Positions 31,258 to 39,475 of a DNA stretch of 64,000 bases are shown here, piece after piece. The stretch covers positions 186,001-250,000 of the forward strand of contig JBAZPO010000002.1 of assembly GCA_041648175.1 (NCBI GenBank). The letters run 5' to 3'. The first letter of the stretch is position 1, and the number at the start of each line of letters is the position of its first letter. Origin of the DNA: Desulfobaccales bacterium (GTDB lineage Bacteria; Desulfobacterota; Desulfobaccia; Desulfobaccales; 0-14-0-80-60-11). A program made the translations under genes and the position numbers. The notes below the pieces were generated by a model, which was not told the DNA's origin, did not search any database, and saw only the letters and a program-made list of their open reading frames with translations.

Positions 31258-31656
31258 ATGACAACCCAACGCCGACAACTTTGGGTGGCTCTGGTGGCCC
31301 TGGCCATGGGCGCCGCCATGCTCCATTTCCGGGTTCATCCCCCGGATAACCTGACGCACTTGTGGCCCAACCTCTTTTCCGTCATCGACCTGGTCCTGGT
31401 GAGCGCCTTGTTCCTGTTCCGGGGCACTGCCCTGGTGGGTCTGTTGCTTAACAGTTTTATGGCCTACCTGGGGATTATCATGATGGCGGATTTTTCCCTC
31501 AGCGCCACCCTGGCGGGCCAGGTAAACGTTATGCCGGGCCAGAACTTTTTTGGCTGGCTGCTCCTTACCACCTTTCCGGATATTATGATCCTCCTGGCCG
31601 ACTTTCTCATCGGTCTGGCCCTTTACCGGGCTATTTTGGCAGAGAAAAGAGGTTAA
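31258..31656 (+). CDS. Small multi-span membrane protein
   Basis: A 132-residue protein with four predicted membrane helices (about residues 7-25, 38-58, 60-82, 98-125). AAGGTGAG stands three bases before the ATG, and the previous tiny gene ends nine bases upstream. MLHFRVHPPDNLTHLWPNL lies between helices one and two, and an LLADFLIGLALYRAI helix ends the chain. No known family identified; the arrangement with two single-span peptides suggests one membrane complex. Confidence 0.7.
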   Translation: MTTQRRQLWVALVALAMGAAMLHFRVHPPDNLTHLWPNLFSVIDLVLVSALFLFRGTALVGLLLNSFMAYLGIIMMADFSLSATLAGQVNVMPGQNFFGWLLLTTFPDIMILLADFLIGLALYRAILAEKRG

Positions 31657-31803
31657 TTTTGGGGGAGGGGCAGAGTGGGGATGAAATAGCTGACATCCTT
31701 CCCCCTCCCACCAACCCCCTCCCACCAGGGGAGGGGGAGCTTGGGATTCTCTATTGTTGAAAGATAGTTCGGAACGCCGCACCGCCACTTCTCCTAGAGT
31801 TCC

Positions 31804-33168
31804 TTATAGTTTTCCTCCTGCTTGCAGGGCGTTTTTCAGGGCCAGGGCCTTTTCCGCCACCGACATGGGGTTGGTTCCCAGGATGCGAATCATGGGTTCC
31901 TTGCCCCAGTCGCCCTTATCAAAGATCAGGTCGGGCGGGGGGGTATCGGGCTTGAGGACCGAAGCCACGCCCCAGGCCAGGGTGCTGCCTTCCCGGGCCT
32001 TGACCTCCGGGGGCTCGGTGCTGCGGTCGAAGGCGGCCACTTTCAGGTGGAGCAGCGGGGCCAGGTCTTCGATGCCATCGAAAAATTTTACGTTCATGGC
32101 GCACCTGAGTTCAGGGTGGGTGGTCATAGCGGTGAGGATGATCGCGGCGATATGGCGGGAGGCGCCGAAGGCCGGAGGCGCAGGGATAAACAGACCCTGG
32201 GGGCTTTTCAGGATGCGTCCCGGAAACGCGGCTACGTCGTTGGGTCCCTCCGGGTAAGGGGTGGCATAGGCCAGGTTGGACATGACTTCCGGGATGAGCG
32301 GACTCAAGTCTTCGGCCGAAAGGCGCGCCGCGGCGGTTTGCAAAGCTTCCAGAACTTGCCAGCGAGCCAGTTCCCGGGCGAAGGGAGCATAGGGGTTAAC
32401 CGGGCCATTGCCCCGGCCCAGGGGCAGGCCATACTTGAGGGCCTGGACCGTGAGGGTTCGGGCCTGGTTCACGGTTTCGGGCAGGGACAGCCCCTGGGCC
32501 AGGTTTGCGGCGCAGGCGGAGGCCAGCAGGCAGCCGGAGCCGTGGTTATGCGGTGCGGTAAGGCGTATCCCGGGCAGGTGATAGGTGTTTTCTCCGTCGG
32601 TGAGCACGTCCACCGGGTCCCCCGGCAGGTGCCCGCCCTTGGCCAGGACCCAGCGGGGTCCTAAAGCCTGAAGCCGGCAGGCTGCTTCGGTCAGGTCTTC
32701 GGGGGTTTGGATCTCGATTCCGGTTAAGCGGGCGGCTTCCGGGGCATTGGGCGTGAGGAGATAAGTCAGGGGAAACAGCTCTCTTTTCAGAACATCGATG
32801 CCGGCTTCATCCAGCAGCGGGAAGCCGCCGCCTGCGGCCAGCACCGGGTCCAGCACCAAGGGAGACGTGTCCAGGCTCTTAATGCGATCAGCAACCAGGC
32901 GCACAATATCGGGGCTGGCCAACATCCCCGCCTTGATGGCATCAATGGGAAAATCGCTGATGACTGCGTCCAATTGGGCCGCCACCACCTCTTTAGCCAC
33001 CGGATGGACAGCCTGGACCCCCTGGCTGTTCTGGATGGTCAGGGCCGTGACCACCGTGAGGCCGTAAGCCCCCATGAGGGTGGTCACCTTCAAATCCTGT
33101 TGCAGACCGGCGCCGGCGCCCGGGTCGGAGCCAGCAATGATCAAGACGGTTTTCATGGGCTTTGCCAA
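31804..33168 (-). CDS. thiD: Bifunctional HMP(-P) kinase / ThiN-type thiamine phosphate synthase
   Basis: A 454-residue fusion in thiamine synthesis. Residues 1-265 are ThiD, which phosphorylates hydroxymethylpyrimidine: VLIIAGSDPGAGAGLQQDLK, LVLDPVLAAGGGFPLL and HNHGSGCLLASACAANLA. From about 275 on, the chain matches ThiN, an archaeal-type thiamine phosphate synthase (MSNLAYATPYPEGPNDVAAF, PPAFGASRHIA, MRILGTNP-like PMIRILGTNPMSVAEKAL). The fusion would replace ThiE. No thiamine riboswitch could be recognised in the 200 bases upstream. Confidence 0.92.
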   Translation of the reverse strand: MAKPMKTVLIIAGSDPGAGAGLQQDLKVTTLMGAYGLTVVTALTIQNSQGVQAVHPVAKEVVAAQLDAVISDFPIDAIKAGMLASPDIVRLVADRIKSLDTSPLVLDPVLAAGGGFPLLDEAGIDVLKRELFPLTYLLTPNAPEAARLTGIEIQTPEDLTEAACRLQALGPRWVLAKGGHLPGDPVDVLTDGENTYHLPGIRLTAPHNHGSGCLLASACAANLAQGLSLPETVNQARTLTVQALKYGLPLGRGNGPVNPYAPFARELARWQVLEALQTAAARLSAEDLSPLIPEVMSNLAYATPYPEGPNDVAAFPGRILKSPQGLFIPAPPAFGASRHIAAIILTAMTTHPELRCAMNVKFFDGIEDLAPLLHLKVAAFDRSTEPPEVKAREGSTLAWGVASVLKPDTPPPDLIFDKGDWGKEPMIRILGTNPMSVAEKALALKNALQAGGKL

Positions 33169-33220
33169 TTTCCTTTTAAATCATGGGCCCGCGGCCCATC
33201 CGCAAATAATGAAAGGTATT

Positions 33221-33370
33221 GGTGGCACAGGCTTTCCAGCCTGTGAAGGACACCCGAGCGCGGGTATCTTACACTTATTTATATACCTTTTTTCAAATGA
33301 GGACTTACTTTGACTCACCCGCATTCATGTTTAGCCGGCATCACCACAGGCTGGAAAGCCTGTGCTACCG
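33221..33370. repeat. Two CACAGGCT elements in opposite orientation
   Basis: GGTGGCACAGGCTTTCCAGC (33221-33240, with CTGTG to 33245) and, 97 bases on, CACCACAGGCTGGAAAGCC (about 33343-33361, continuing TGTGCTACCG) are inverted copies. The unit so bounded contains no gene. It lies between thiDN and the phosphotransferase gene. Confidence 0.6.
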
Positions 33371-33372
33371 TT

Positions 33373-34380
33373 TTATAATTTCCGGCCACAAGCCAAGCAG
33401 CGCCGGGCTTCGGCCACCAGTTCCCGGCGGTAGTCTATGGTGAGATAGAGGTTCCGGGCGATGCGCAGTTCCGCCAGGGCCATGTAAAAAGGGTTCAGGT
33501 TATAGAGGCGGTCGGCCAGGGCGGGGGCGAAGTCGGCGGCTGCCAGATAAGCCCGGAAGAAATGTCCGATGGCTGCTTCGGCCCCGCCCCAGTTCTGGAG
33601 GCGCCAGCCCCAGGCGTGCTTGAGTTCGCCAGCTACCCAGGACAGGTCCCAGAGACGGTCGCCGACCCTGAGCTTCTCCAGGTCCAGGGCTAGTGCCCGG
33701 CCATCCGGGAAGAGGAAGTTGGTGGGGGTGGCGTCGCCGTGCACCAGCACCTGTCCGTCGGCAAAATCCCGGAAGCGGACTTCCCAAAGAGCGCGTTCAT
33801 AGATCAGGGCCTGCCAGTCTTCGCGGCTCAACAGCCCGGCTGCCTGCAATTGCCCCATCACCTTATCCAGGTAGGCCAGGGCGGGGGCTGGCTCGACCGG
33901 CAGCGACGGGACCGGCCGGGAGTGAAACATGGCCAGCAGGTGAGCCAGTTTTTCCAAGCCCCGCTTAAGGGGCGCGGGGTCCCCGTGGAGACACGCCTGG
34001 CGGATGAGATTATCCAGGTCCGGGCCGGGAACCGCTTCCAACAGGAGCCCCAAGGACCCCTGCGGCCAGCGGCCCAAGAGTCGGGGAACCAGGCCCTGGC
34101 CCTGGGTGAGACCCAGGTCCGGGAGTCGCAGGTAGTTGTTGTATTCCTGGATCAGACTGAGGTCAGCGGAGAGTTGCGGCGGATAAGCGGAAAAGAATTT
34201 TCCCACCACAGCATTCCCTTCAGGCAGGGTGAAACGTAAGACCTGGCGGGAGGAGGGCAGAGATTCCACATAAACCTCTCCGGCCAGGGACCCTGAAATT
34301 CCGTCGTTTTCGAGCAGTTGCCGGAGGGCCTGGGCCAGGGGATTGGATGCGGGCAACGGTTTCATGGCGTTTTCCGGCAT
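33373..34380 (-). CDS. Aminoglycoside phosphotransferase-family kinase
   Basis: A 335-residue protein with the APH/choline kinase fold. The catalytic loop VLVHGDATPTNFLFP holds the HGD..N residues, and LALDLEKLRVGDRLWDLSW the metal-binding Asp. The N-terminal lobe includes VGKFFS, probably with the ATP lysine. Family members phosphorylate small molecules or lipopolysaccharide sugars; the long interval of PVPSLPVEPAPAL resembles others found near lipid or LPS genes. Substrate unknown. The start at 34380 has an alternative ATG at codon 6. Confidence 0.75.
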   Translation of the reverse strand: MPENAMKPLPASNPLAQALRQLLENDGISGSLAGEVYVESLPSSRQVLRFTLPEGNAVVGKFFSAYPPQLSADLSLIQEYNNYLRLPDLGLTQGQGLVPRLLGRWPQGSLGLLLEAVPGPDLDNLIRQACLHGDPAPLKRGLEKLAHLLAMFHSRPVPSLPVEPAPALAYLDKVMGQLQAAGLLSREDWQALIYERALWEVRFRDFADGQVLVHGDATPTNFLFPDGRALALDLEKLRVGDRLWDLSWVAGELKHAWGWRLQNWGGAEAAIGHFFRAYLAAADFAPALADRLYNLNPFYMALAELRIARNLYLTIDYRRELVAEARRCLACGRKL

Positions 34381-34390
34381 GGCGACCTTA

Positions 34391-34437
34391 AAAAAATCCC
34401 CCTAATCTAAATCCCCCTTTTACAAAGGGGGACTTAA
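34391..34437. repeat. CCCCCTTTT...AAAGGGGG palindrome
   Basis: A member of the family at 525-612, located just upstream of the phosphotransferase gene and followed by a GGCGGGC/GCCCGCC palindrome near 34493-34512. Confidence 0.6.
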
Positions 34438-34601
34438 AACAGCTTGTGGTGAAACCCGGTAAAATAATTGCCGCATAACTTATGAAGCATGGCGGGCGGG
34501 GAGGCCCGCCCCACCACCAAACCTGCCCCACCAACAGAGAGGGGGCAGTGGTAGCAAGCCTGTTTATTTACTCTCGCCAGAAATATTTTCTTGTTCACCC
34601 C

Positions 34602-35480
34602 TCACCCTGACCCTGTCCCCCCAAGCGGCGGGGGGAATAAAGGTTGCCGGGCTGCTTCAAGCGCACAGCCCAAGGCGCCGTTGAATTGGGGGAAGGGCGG
34701 CACGATCACCTGAAAGTCGCTCAGGTCCTGAAGCAGCCGGACCATGGCGCGGTTTTTGGCCACGCCTCCCACGAAGACGAGGGTTTCGCAGCGGTAGCGG
34801 CGCAGCATGGCCAGGGCCCGGCGGGCTACCGAGGCGTTGACCCCCGCGGCGATGCGCGCGGGTTCCACTCCTTCCAGGAGGTGGCCCACCAATTCGGTTT
34901 CCCCGAAGATGGCGCAGGTTTGGGAAACGTCTACCGGGTCCTGCCAGTACCCCGCAAATTCCGCCAGGGGCATCTTGAGAAAACGGGCCATGTTTTCCAG
35001 ATAGCGACCGGTGCCCGCGGCGCAGCGGTCGTTGGTGAGAAAATCGAACACCCGGCCTTCCCGGATATAGAGAACCTTAGTGTCCTGACCTCCGATCTCC
35101 AGGAGGATAAAATGGTCCAGGCCCGTGACAAATCTGGCCCCCAGGAAATGGGCGCGAATTTCGGTGATGGTGGAAAAATGGGCTTTCAGGAGATTTTTGC
35201 CGTAGCCCGTGGCGACCAGGGCCTCAGGCTTAGGCAGCCCCAGGCGCTCCCAGTCGATGGCGAGCTGGCCATTATCCCGCACCAGATAATCCTGATAAAA
35301 AGTGATGCTGTCCCAGCGACGCCTGCCCAGGCCCCGTGGCCCCCGAGGATAGACCAGCTTCACCGAGCGGCTGCCGAAGTCCAGGCCGTAGGCGAGTTGT
35401 TTGAGGGGGAGATCGGGGGACCCAGACGGGGTGTCTGTGCCACTGTCCCTAGCCCCCAAAATCTCACGGCCGCAGGACAT
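34602..35480 (-). CDS. ATP-dependent activase of 2-hydroxyacyl-CoA dehydratase / double-cubane type
   Basis: A 292-residue member of the BadF/BadG/HgdC family, which uses ATP to fire electrons from a bridging [4Fe-4S] cluster into a partner. YGLDFGSRSVKLVY is the phosphate loop, LLEIGGQDTKVL the second ATP motif, and the two cluster cysteines are in TNDRCAAGTGRYLE and SQTCAIFGETEL. FVGGVAKNRAMVRLL is the adenosine motif. The first 27 residues are not conserved; the start overlaps the dehydratase stop by 17 bases. It is paired with one dehydratase-like subunit only. Confidence 0.9.
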   Translation of the reverse strand: MSCGREILGARDSGTDTPSGSPDLPLKQLAYGLDFGSRSVKLVYPRGPRGLGRRRWDSITFYQDYLVRDNGQLAIDWERLGLPKPEALVATGYGKNLLKAHFSTITEIRAHFLGARFVTGLDHFILLEIGGQDTKVLYIREGRVFDFLTNDRCAAGTGRYLENMARFLKMPLAEFAGYWQDPVDVSQTCAIFGETELVGHLLEGVEPARIAAGVNASVARRALAMLRRYRCETLVFVGGVAKNRAMVRLLQDLSDFQVIVPPFPQFNGALGCALEAARQPLFPPPLGGTGSG

Positions 35481-36471
35481 CGACGAAGGCCTCCAGGCGC
35501 ATGCGGGTGCGGGAATCGAGGGGGGTGGGGCGGTCGCCCTCGATGGTCAGGATGGGGATGTTCAGGTTATCCCTGATGGTCTGGTCGAACATCTGGCGGA
35601 AGCAAAAGCTTTGGGTGTAGTGCACCAGGCCGTCCAGGCGGCGGGTGGCCACGGCCTCCTTGAGGTCGGCCAGACGGCCCCAGATGTCGTAAGGGTAGGT
35701 ATAGCGCAGATATTGCTCCACCAAGTCGGCGCTTTCATAGGGCATGGAAAATTGCCGGGGAAATTCATGGAAGACCACCGCAGCGCCCAGTTCCTCCAGG
35801 TAATCCCAAAGGTCGGTGAAGATGGGGGGGATGCCGGCAAAGCCCAGGCGGACCCTGCCGTTGGCGGGGGGCCGCAGTTCGGCCTCTTTAAGAAAAATCG
35901 CCAGGTCATGTTCGTAGGCGGCAAGGTTTGAGGCAAAATCAGAGGAGGAGATCAGCCACAGAAAATTCTCCCGGCCGGTTACCTGGCCGGTGTCCCAGGT
36001 GAGGCGGTCCAGGCGGCGCAGTTGTTGGCGCACGGGGATGAGGCGCGTCTGCACCCGGGCTACGGCATCGGGAGCGGCGCCTAAGTACGCCATTAAGCCA
36101 TTGATTTCCCGGGTCAGTTGTTCCCGGTCTCGGGGATAGGGGTATTTGAAGTGGATAACCTCGACGCCTTCGGATTCAATAATTTCCCCCAGGGCCTGGG
36201 TGTTGGAGCAGTCTCCCTGACAGGCGGCGATGACCGCGGCAATCTCGGGGTGATTCTTAAGTGCGGCGTAGATGCCCTTGATCCAGGCGCAGAGGGTGCG
36301 AGGGAAGCCCGCACCTTCGGCCTGGGACACCTGGGCCAGGGCGTCAGGAGAAGCAATAAACAAATTGTTCAGGTCCACCGGGGTGAGGTTTGCGGCCAAG
36401 ACCACCTCTACGGGGATGGTGGTGGTCAGGCCGATTCTGGCGCCGGGGAGAAAAGGTGTGGCTTTACGCAT
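35464..36471 (-). CDS. 2-Hydroxyacyl-CoA dehydratase-like / double-cubane cluster-type protein
   Basis: A 335-residue member of the HgdB/BcrC superfamily. Conserved cysteines are Cys61 (TLCAWIKG), Cys84 and Cys88 (ACQGDCSNT) and one in YTQSFCFRQM near the C-terminus. The end TIEGDRPTPLDSRTRMRLEAF is typical. Dehydratases of this family are normally A/B heterodimers, while single-subunit relatives paired only with an activase include the double-cubane cluster proteins, ATP-driven reductases. Only one subunit is encoded here, so the second class is likelier. Physiological substrate unknown. Confidence 0.82.
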   Translation of the reverse strand: MRKATPFLPGARIGLTTTIPVEVVLAANLTPVDLNNLFIASPDALAQVSQAEGAGFPRTLCAWIKGIYAALKNHPEIAAVIAACQGDCSNTQALGEIIESEGVEVIHFKYPYPRDREQLTREINGLMAYLGAAPDAVARVQTRLIPVRQQLRRLDRLTWDTGQVTGRENFLWLISSSDFASNLAAYEHDLAIFLKEAELRPPANGRVRLGFAGIPPIFTDLWDYLEELGAAVVFHEFPRQFSMPYESADLVEQYLRYTYPYDIWGRLADLKEAVATRRLDGLVHYTQSFCFRQMFDQTIRDNLNIPILTIEGDRPTPLDSRTRMRLEAFVDVLRP

Positions 36472-36609
36472 TATTTTACGTTCACAATCAGTTGTAATAA
36501 ACCCTCTTTATTATGGATGGCAGGCACGGAGGCCTGCCCCACTGCACGAAGGCTCGCCCCACCGTGAGATGGTTTCAGGTGAAGGCGAACATGGTATTAC
36601 ACTTATCTG

Positions 36610-37314
36610 TTAAGGCACTTCGCCTTCCTGAAATTGAATTTCCTGCAAACCCTCGGTTTCAGAGAGGATCTGAATCAGGTTCTCGAGCTCGATGGTATCC
36701 TTGCTTCGCAGACGGAACTGGTAAGTTATCAGGTTATTGGGGGGCTCCAGCTTGAAGTTGATAGACTGGACAACGGTATGATGACTTTTGAGGATTTCTT
36801 TGATCCGGTCCAGGGGGTCCGCCACCCTATAATATTTCAAGATCAGCATGGTGTACAGATCGTGGGCGAAGATGGGTTTAATGAGGCGCAGAGCGTACAA
36901 AATGATCAGGCTGACCGCGGTGGCGAAGATGGCCGGGATGAGATACCCGGCGCCGATGGCCAGTCCGAGACCGGTGGCCAGCCAGAGGCCCGCGGCAGTG
37001 GTCAGGCCCCGGACTGAACCCTTGCCGGTGATAATGGCGCCGGCCCCCAGGAAACCCATGCTGGCGATGGCATAGGAAGCGATGCGGCCCGGGTCCAGGC
37101 GGACCACCGAACCGACGGACTCCAGGTGGCGGTAGAGTTCCTCCATGTGGAGGGACAGCATCATCATGAGGCAGGCGCCCACGGAAACCAGGATGAAGGT
37201 GCGGAGCCCCGCGGCCTGGCCATGGGTCTCCCGTTCAAAGCCGATGGCCGCGCCCACCCCTGCTGCGATCACCAGTCTGGCCAACTCCCAGGCAAAAAAT
37301 TGGATGTCCCACAT
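36610..37314 (-). CDS. MgtC/SapB family membrane protein
   Basis: A 234-residue protein with four to five N-terminal membrane helices and a cytoplasmic C-terminal domain of about 85 residues. GAAIGFERETHGQAAGLRTFILVSVGACLMM and YAIASMGFLGAGAIIT are the MgtC signature, and TTAAGLWLATGLGLAIGAGY follows. The tail (about 150-234) looks like an ACT-type regulatory fold. Family members affect magnesium homeostasis or ATP synthase in pathogens; the role in this organism is unknown. Confidence 0.9.
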   Translation of the reverse strand: MWDIQFFAWELARLVIAAGVGAAIGFERETHGQAAGLRTFILVSVGACLMMMLSLHMEELYRHLESVGSVVRLDPGRIASYAIASMGFLGAGAIITGKGSVRGLTTAAGLWLATGLGLAIGAGYLIPAIFATAVSLIILYALRLIKPIFAHDLYTMLILKYYRVADPLDRIKEILKSHHTVVQSINFKLEPPNNLITYQFRLRSKDTIELENLIQILSETEGLQEIQFQEGEVP

Positions 37315-37420
37315 ACGGTACTCCTTTACGTGTGGCTGGCTTTATCCAGGCGAGGGGCAAGACGGCCTGAATAGGAAAAACGAACAAGCACGGGAAGGGC
37401 AGGGCTAAAGGCAGCGTCAT

Positions 37421-38650
37421 TCAGGTAAAGCTCCGGCTGCAGCAACGAGCGCATCCGGGAAAGAGCCGGCGGGAAATGATCTGCCGGAAACGGCGCATTT
37501 GAGGGCCGTTCCAGATTTCCGCAAACGGTTGGGAAGCGATGTTGCCGGAGGTAAGGTGCAGGCACGGCGAGACGGTGCCGTCTGGCAGGATGCGACAGCC
37601 CTTCCACGGGGCGATACACTCCTGAGGGAAGGGATGGGCCAGGTCCAGGTAGTAGGGGTCCAAGAGATTGGACGGCAGGTTCGGCAAAAAGACCTGCTTC
37701 ACGCGGCCTTGGGCCAGGCGCCGGATATCTGCGAGTTTGTCCACCAAGAGCGGCAAGTCGGCCGGGGTGATTTCGCTTTCGTAGTATTCGCCTTCGGGGA
37801 TGGAGGGCGGGGCCAGGTTAAGCCCCTGTTCGGCAGCAAACGCTGGGGAGAGCGCCCGGTTATGGCGCTGAACGTTGGCGGCGGAATTGAAGATGGTATG
37901 CTGAATCTGGAGAATATCCACGCCCAACTCCTGGGCCAGGGGCACCAATTGATCCAGGGTGGCAAGGGACGCCTTGGAAATGACGCAGTTGATGGAGATG
38001 ATAGGGCCGGGGCGGCGAGCCTGCTTCCGGGCGGCCACTAAAGCCCGCAGACCCGCGGTGGTTTTGCGGAAGGCGTCCTTTTGCCCCCTGACGGCGTCAT
38101 GGACCTCTTGGGGACCATCCATGGAGACTGTCACCGCTTCAACCCCGAGGCTGACCAGGTCGTCGGCTATCCGGTCCAGCAGGGTGCCGTTGGTCTGGAG
38201 ATGCACCATAAAGCCGCGCTGTTTGGCGGCTTTAATGAACTCGGGAAAATGGGGGTACAGGGTGGGTTCGCCGCCGGTGATGTAGAGCTGGGGCCTAAAA
38301 GAGGCCACCTGATCCAGGAGGTTGATCCAGGCGGCAAGGGGCAGCTCCCGGCGAGGGTCATACCAGTTTAAGCCTGTGGGGCCGGAGACGTGGCGGTGCT
38401 GCTCGCACATGACGCACTTGAGGTTGCAGCGCCGGGTCAGGTTGAGGTTGAGGGTCACCGGCGGGCCGCTGAACCCAGGCCGGAAGCGGCGATCGTAGGC
38501 GATGCCAAACTTTTTGCGATATTCCTCGCGCAGCAGGGTGTGGGCCATGCGGGGGTTCTGTAACAAGAGCCGCAAGCCTCGGGCGGTCAGGGAGGATTTG
38601 GGGGATGCTGTGACGGCATCTGGGCTCTGGGGCTTTTTATCGTCAGGCAT
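37421..38650 (-). CDS. Radical SAM/SPASM-like protein
   Basis: A 409-residue radical SAM enzyme. The cluster motif is CNLKCVMCEQ near residue 75, YITGGEPTLYP and LQTNGTLLD match the barrel, and the C-terminal part has Cys residues in CIAPWKGCRI, PCLHL and FPGCARCC that would hold auxiliary clusters. The N-terminal about 60 residues contain LRLLLQNPRMAHTLL, seen in MoaA/NifB-like peptide-modifying or heme-pathway relatives. No precursor peptide gene is obvious nearby. It follows yggS by 15 bases. Reaction unknown. Confidence 0.85.
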   Translation of the reverse strand: MPDDKKPQSPDAVTASPKSSLTARGLRLLLQNPRMAHTLLREEYRKKFGIAYDRRFRPGFSGPPVTLNLNLTRRCNLKCVMCEQHRHVSGPTGLNWYDPRRELPLAAWINLLDQVASFRPQLYITGGEPTLYPHFPEFIKAAKQRGFMVHLQTNGTLLDRIADDLVSLGVEAVTVSMDGPQEVHDAVRGQKDAFRKTTAGLRALVAARKQARRPGPIISINCVISKASLATLDQLVPLAQELGVDILQIQHTIFNSAANVQRHNRALSPAFAAEQGLNLAPPSIPEGEYYESEITPADLPLLVDKLADIRRLAQGRVKQVFLPNLPSNLLDPYYLDLAHPFPQECIAPWKGCRILPDGTVSPCLHLTSGNIASQPFAEIWNGPQMRRFRQIISRRLFPGCARCCSRSFT

Positions 38651-38665
38651 GGTTTTTTATCCTGC

Positions 38666-39349
38666 TTACCGGCGGTGGCCGAAGATGGCGGTGCCTACCC
38701 GGACCAGGGTGGCCCCTTCCTCCACGGCTACCGCGTAGTCGCCGGACATGCCCATGGAGAGTTCCGGCAGGGGCAGGCCGGTCAGGTCCCGCAGCCGTTC
38801 CCGCAGTTCCCGCAGGGCCTTAAAGAAGGGGCGCGCCACTTCGGGATCGGCGAACCAGGGCGGCATGGTCATGAGGCCCATAACCCGCAGATGGGGCAGT
38901 TGGGCCACATCTTTCAGCAAATCCGCGGCGGCTTCGGGGGCCACCCCGGACTTGGTGTCTTCGCCGGCCTGATTGACCTGGATGAGGATGTCCTGGACTT
39001 TGTTTAAAGGGGCCGCAGCGGCAGAAAGGGCGCGGGCCAGCTTGAGACGGTCCACCGCGTGGATCAGGTCGAAGAGTTCGGCGGCTTGTTTGGCCTTGTT
39101 GGTTTGTAGATGGCCCACCAGGTGCCAACTCACCTGTCGCCCCAGAGCGGTGATTTTGTCTTTGGCTTCCTGGAGATAGTTTTCCCCAAAAATATCCTGG
39201 CCCGCGGCCATGGCTGCCCTGACGCGCTCTGCATCCACGGTCTTGCTCACGGCCACCAGGCGCACTCCAGCAGGGTCGCGGCCGACTTTCCGGCAGGCCG
39301 CGGCGATGGTGGTGCGAACTTCTTCAAGGTTTTGGGCGATGTGGGTCAT
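38666..39349 (-). CDS. YggS-family PLP-binding protein
   Basis: A 227-residue PLP homeostasis protein (PLPBP/YggS). RLVAVSKTVDAERVRAAMAAG holds the PLP lysine in AVSKT, FGENYLQEAKDKI, WHLVGHLQTNKA, LIQVNQAGEDTKSGV and LSMGMSGDYAVAVEEGATLVRVGTAIFG are the family's sequential motifs. Length is normal. It forms a likely operon with the radical SAM gene downstream and perhaps tatD upstream. Confidence 0.96.
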   Translation of the reverse strand: MTHIAQNLEEVRTTIAAACRKVGRDPAGVRLVAVSKTVDAERVRAAMAAGQDIFGENYLQEAKDKITALGRQVSWHLVGHLQTNKAKQAAELFDLIHAVDRLKLARALSAAAAPLNKVQDILIQVNQAGEDTKSGVAPEAAADLLKDVAQLPHLRVMGLMTMPPWFADPEVARPFFKALRELRERLRDLTGLPLPELSMGMSGDYAVAVEEGATLVRVGTAIFGHRR

Positions 39350-39410
39350 ATTTTTTAAGGAGAAAGCTATCTAAGCAAGGATGGGACACCAGCCCTTATT
39401 GTCCGATTAG

Positions 39411-39469
39411 GGCACAGGCTGGAAAGCCTGTGCTACCGCGGGTAGCGGGCACAGAGGCCCGCCCCACCG
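39411..39469. repeat. CACAGGCTGGAAAGCCTGTG element plus GGGC/GCCC palindrome
   Basis: GGCACAGGCTGGAAAGCCTG then TGCTACCG at 39411-39438, followed by AGCGGGCACAGAGGCCCGCC at 39443 onward. The same two-part order appears at 62887-62942. Confidence 0.7.
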
Positions 39470-39475
39470 ACTCTA

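Noticed and set aside
31096..31788. 230-codon minus-strand frame over the small membrane-protein cluster
   Set aside because: His/Gln/Gly-rich antisense pattern and partly repeat DNA; the plus-strand frames have ribosome sites and membrane helices.
33169..33220. Thiamine riboswitch upstream of thiDN
   Set aside because: The conserved CTGAGA and ACCTGATCTGG-type elements are not readable on the minus strand in the upstream 200 bases.
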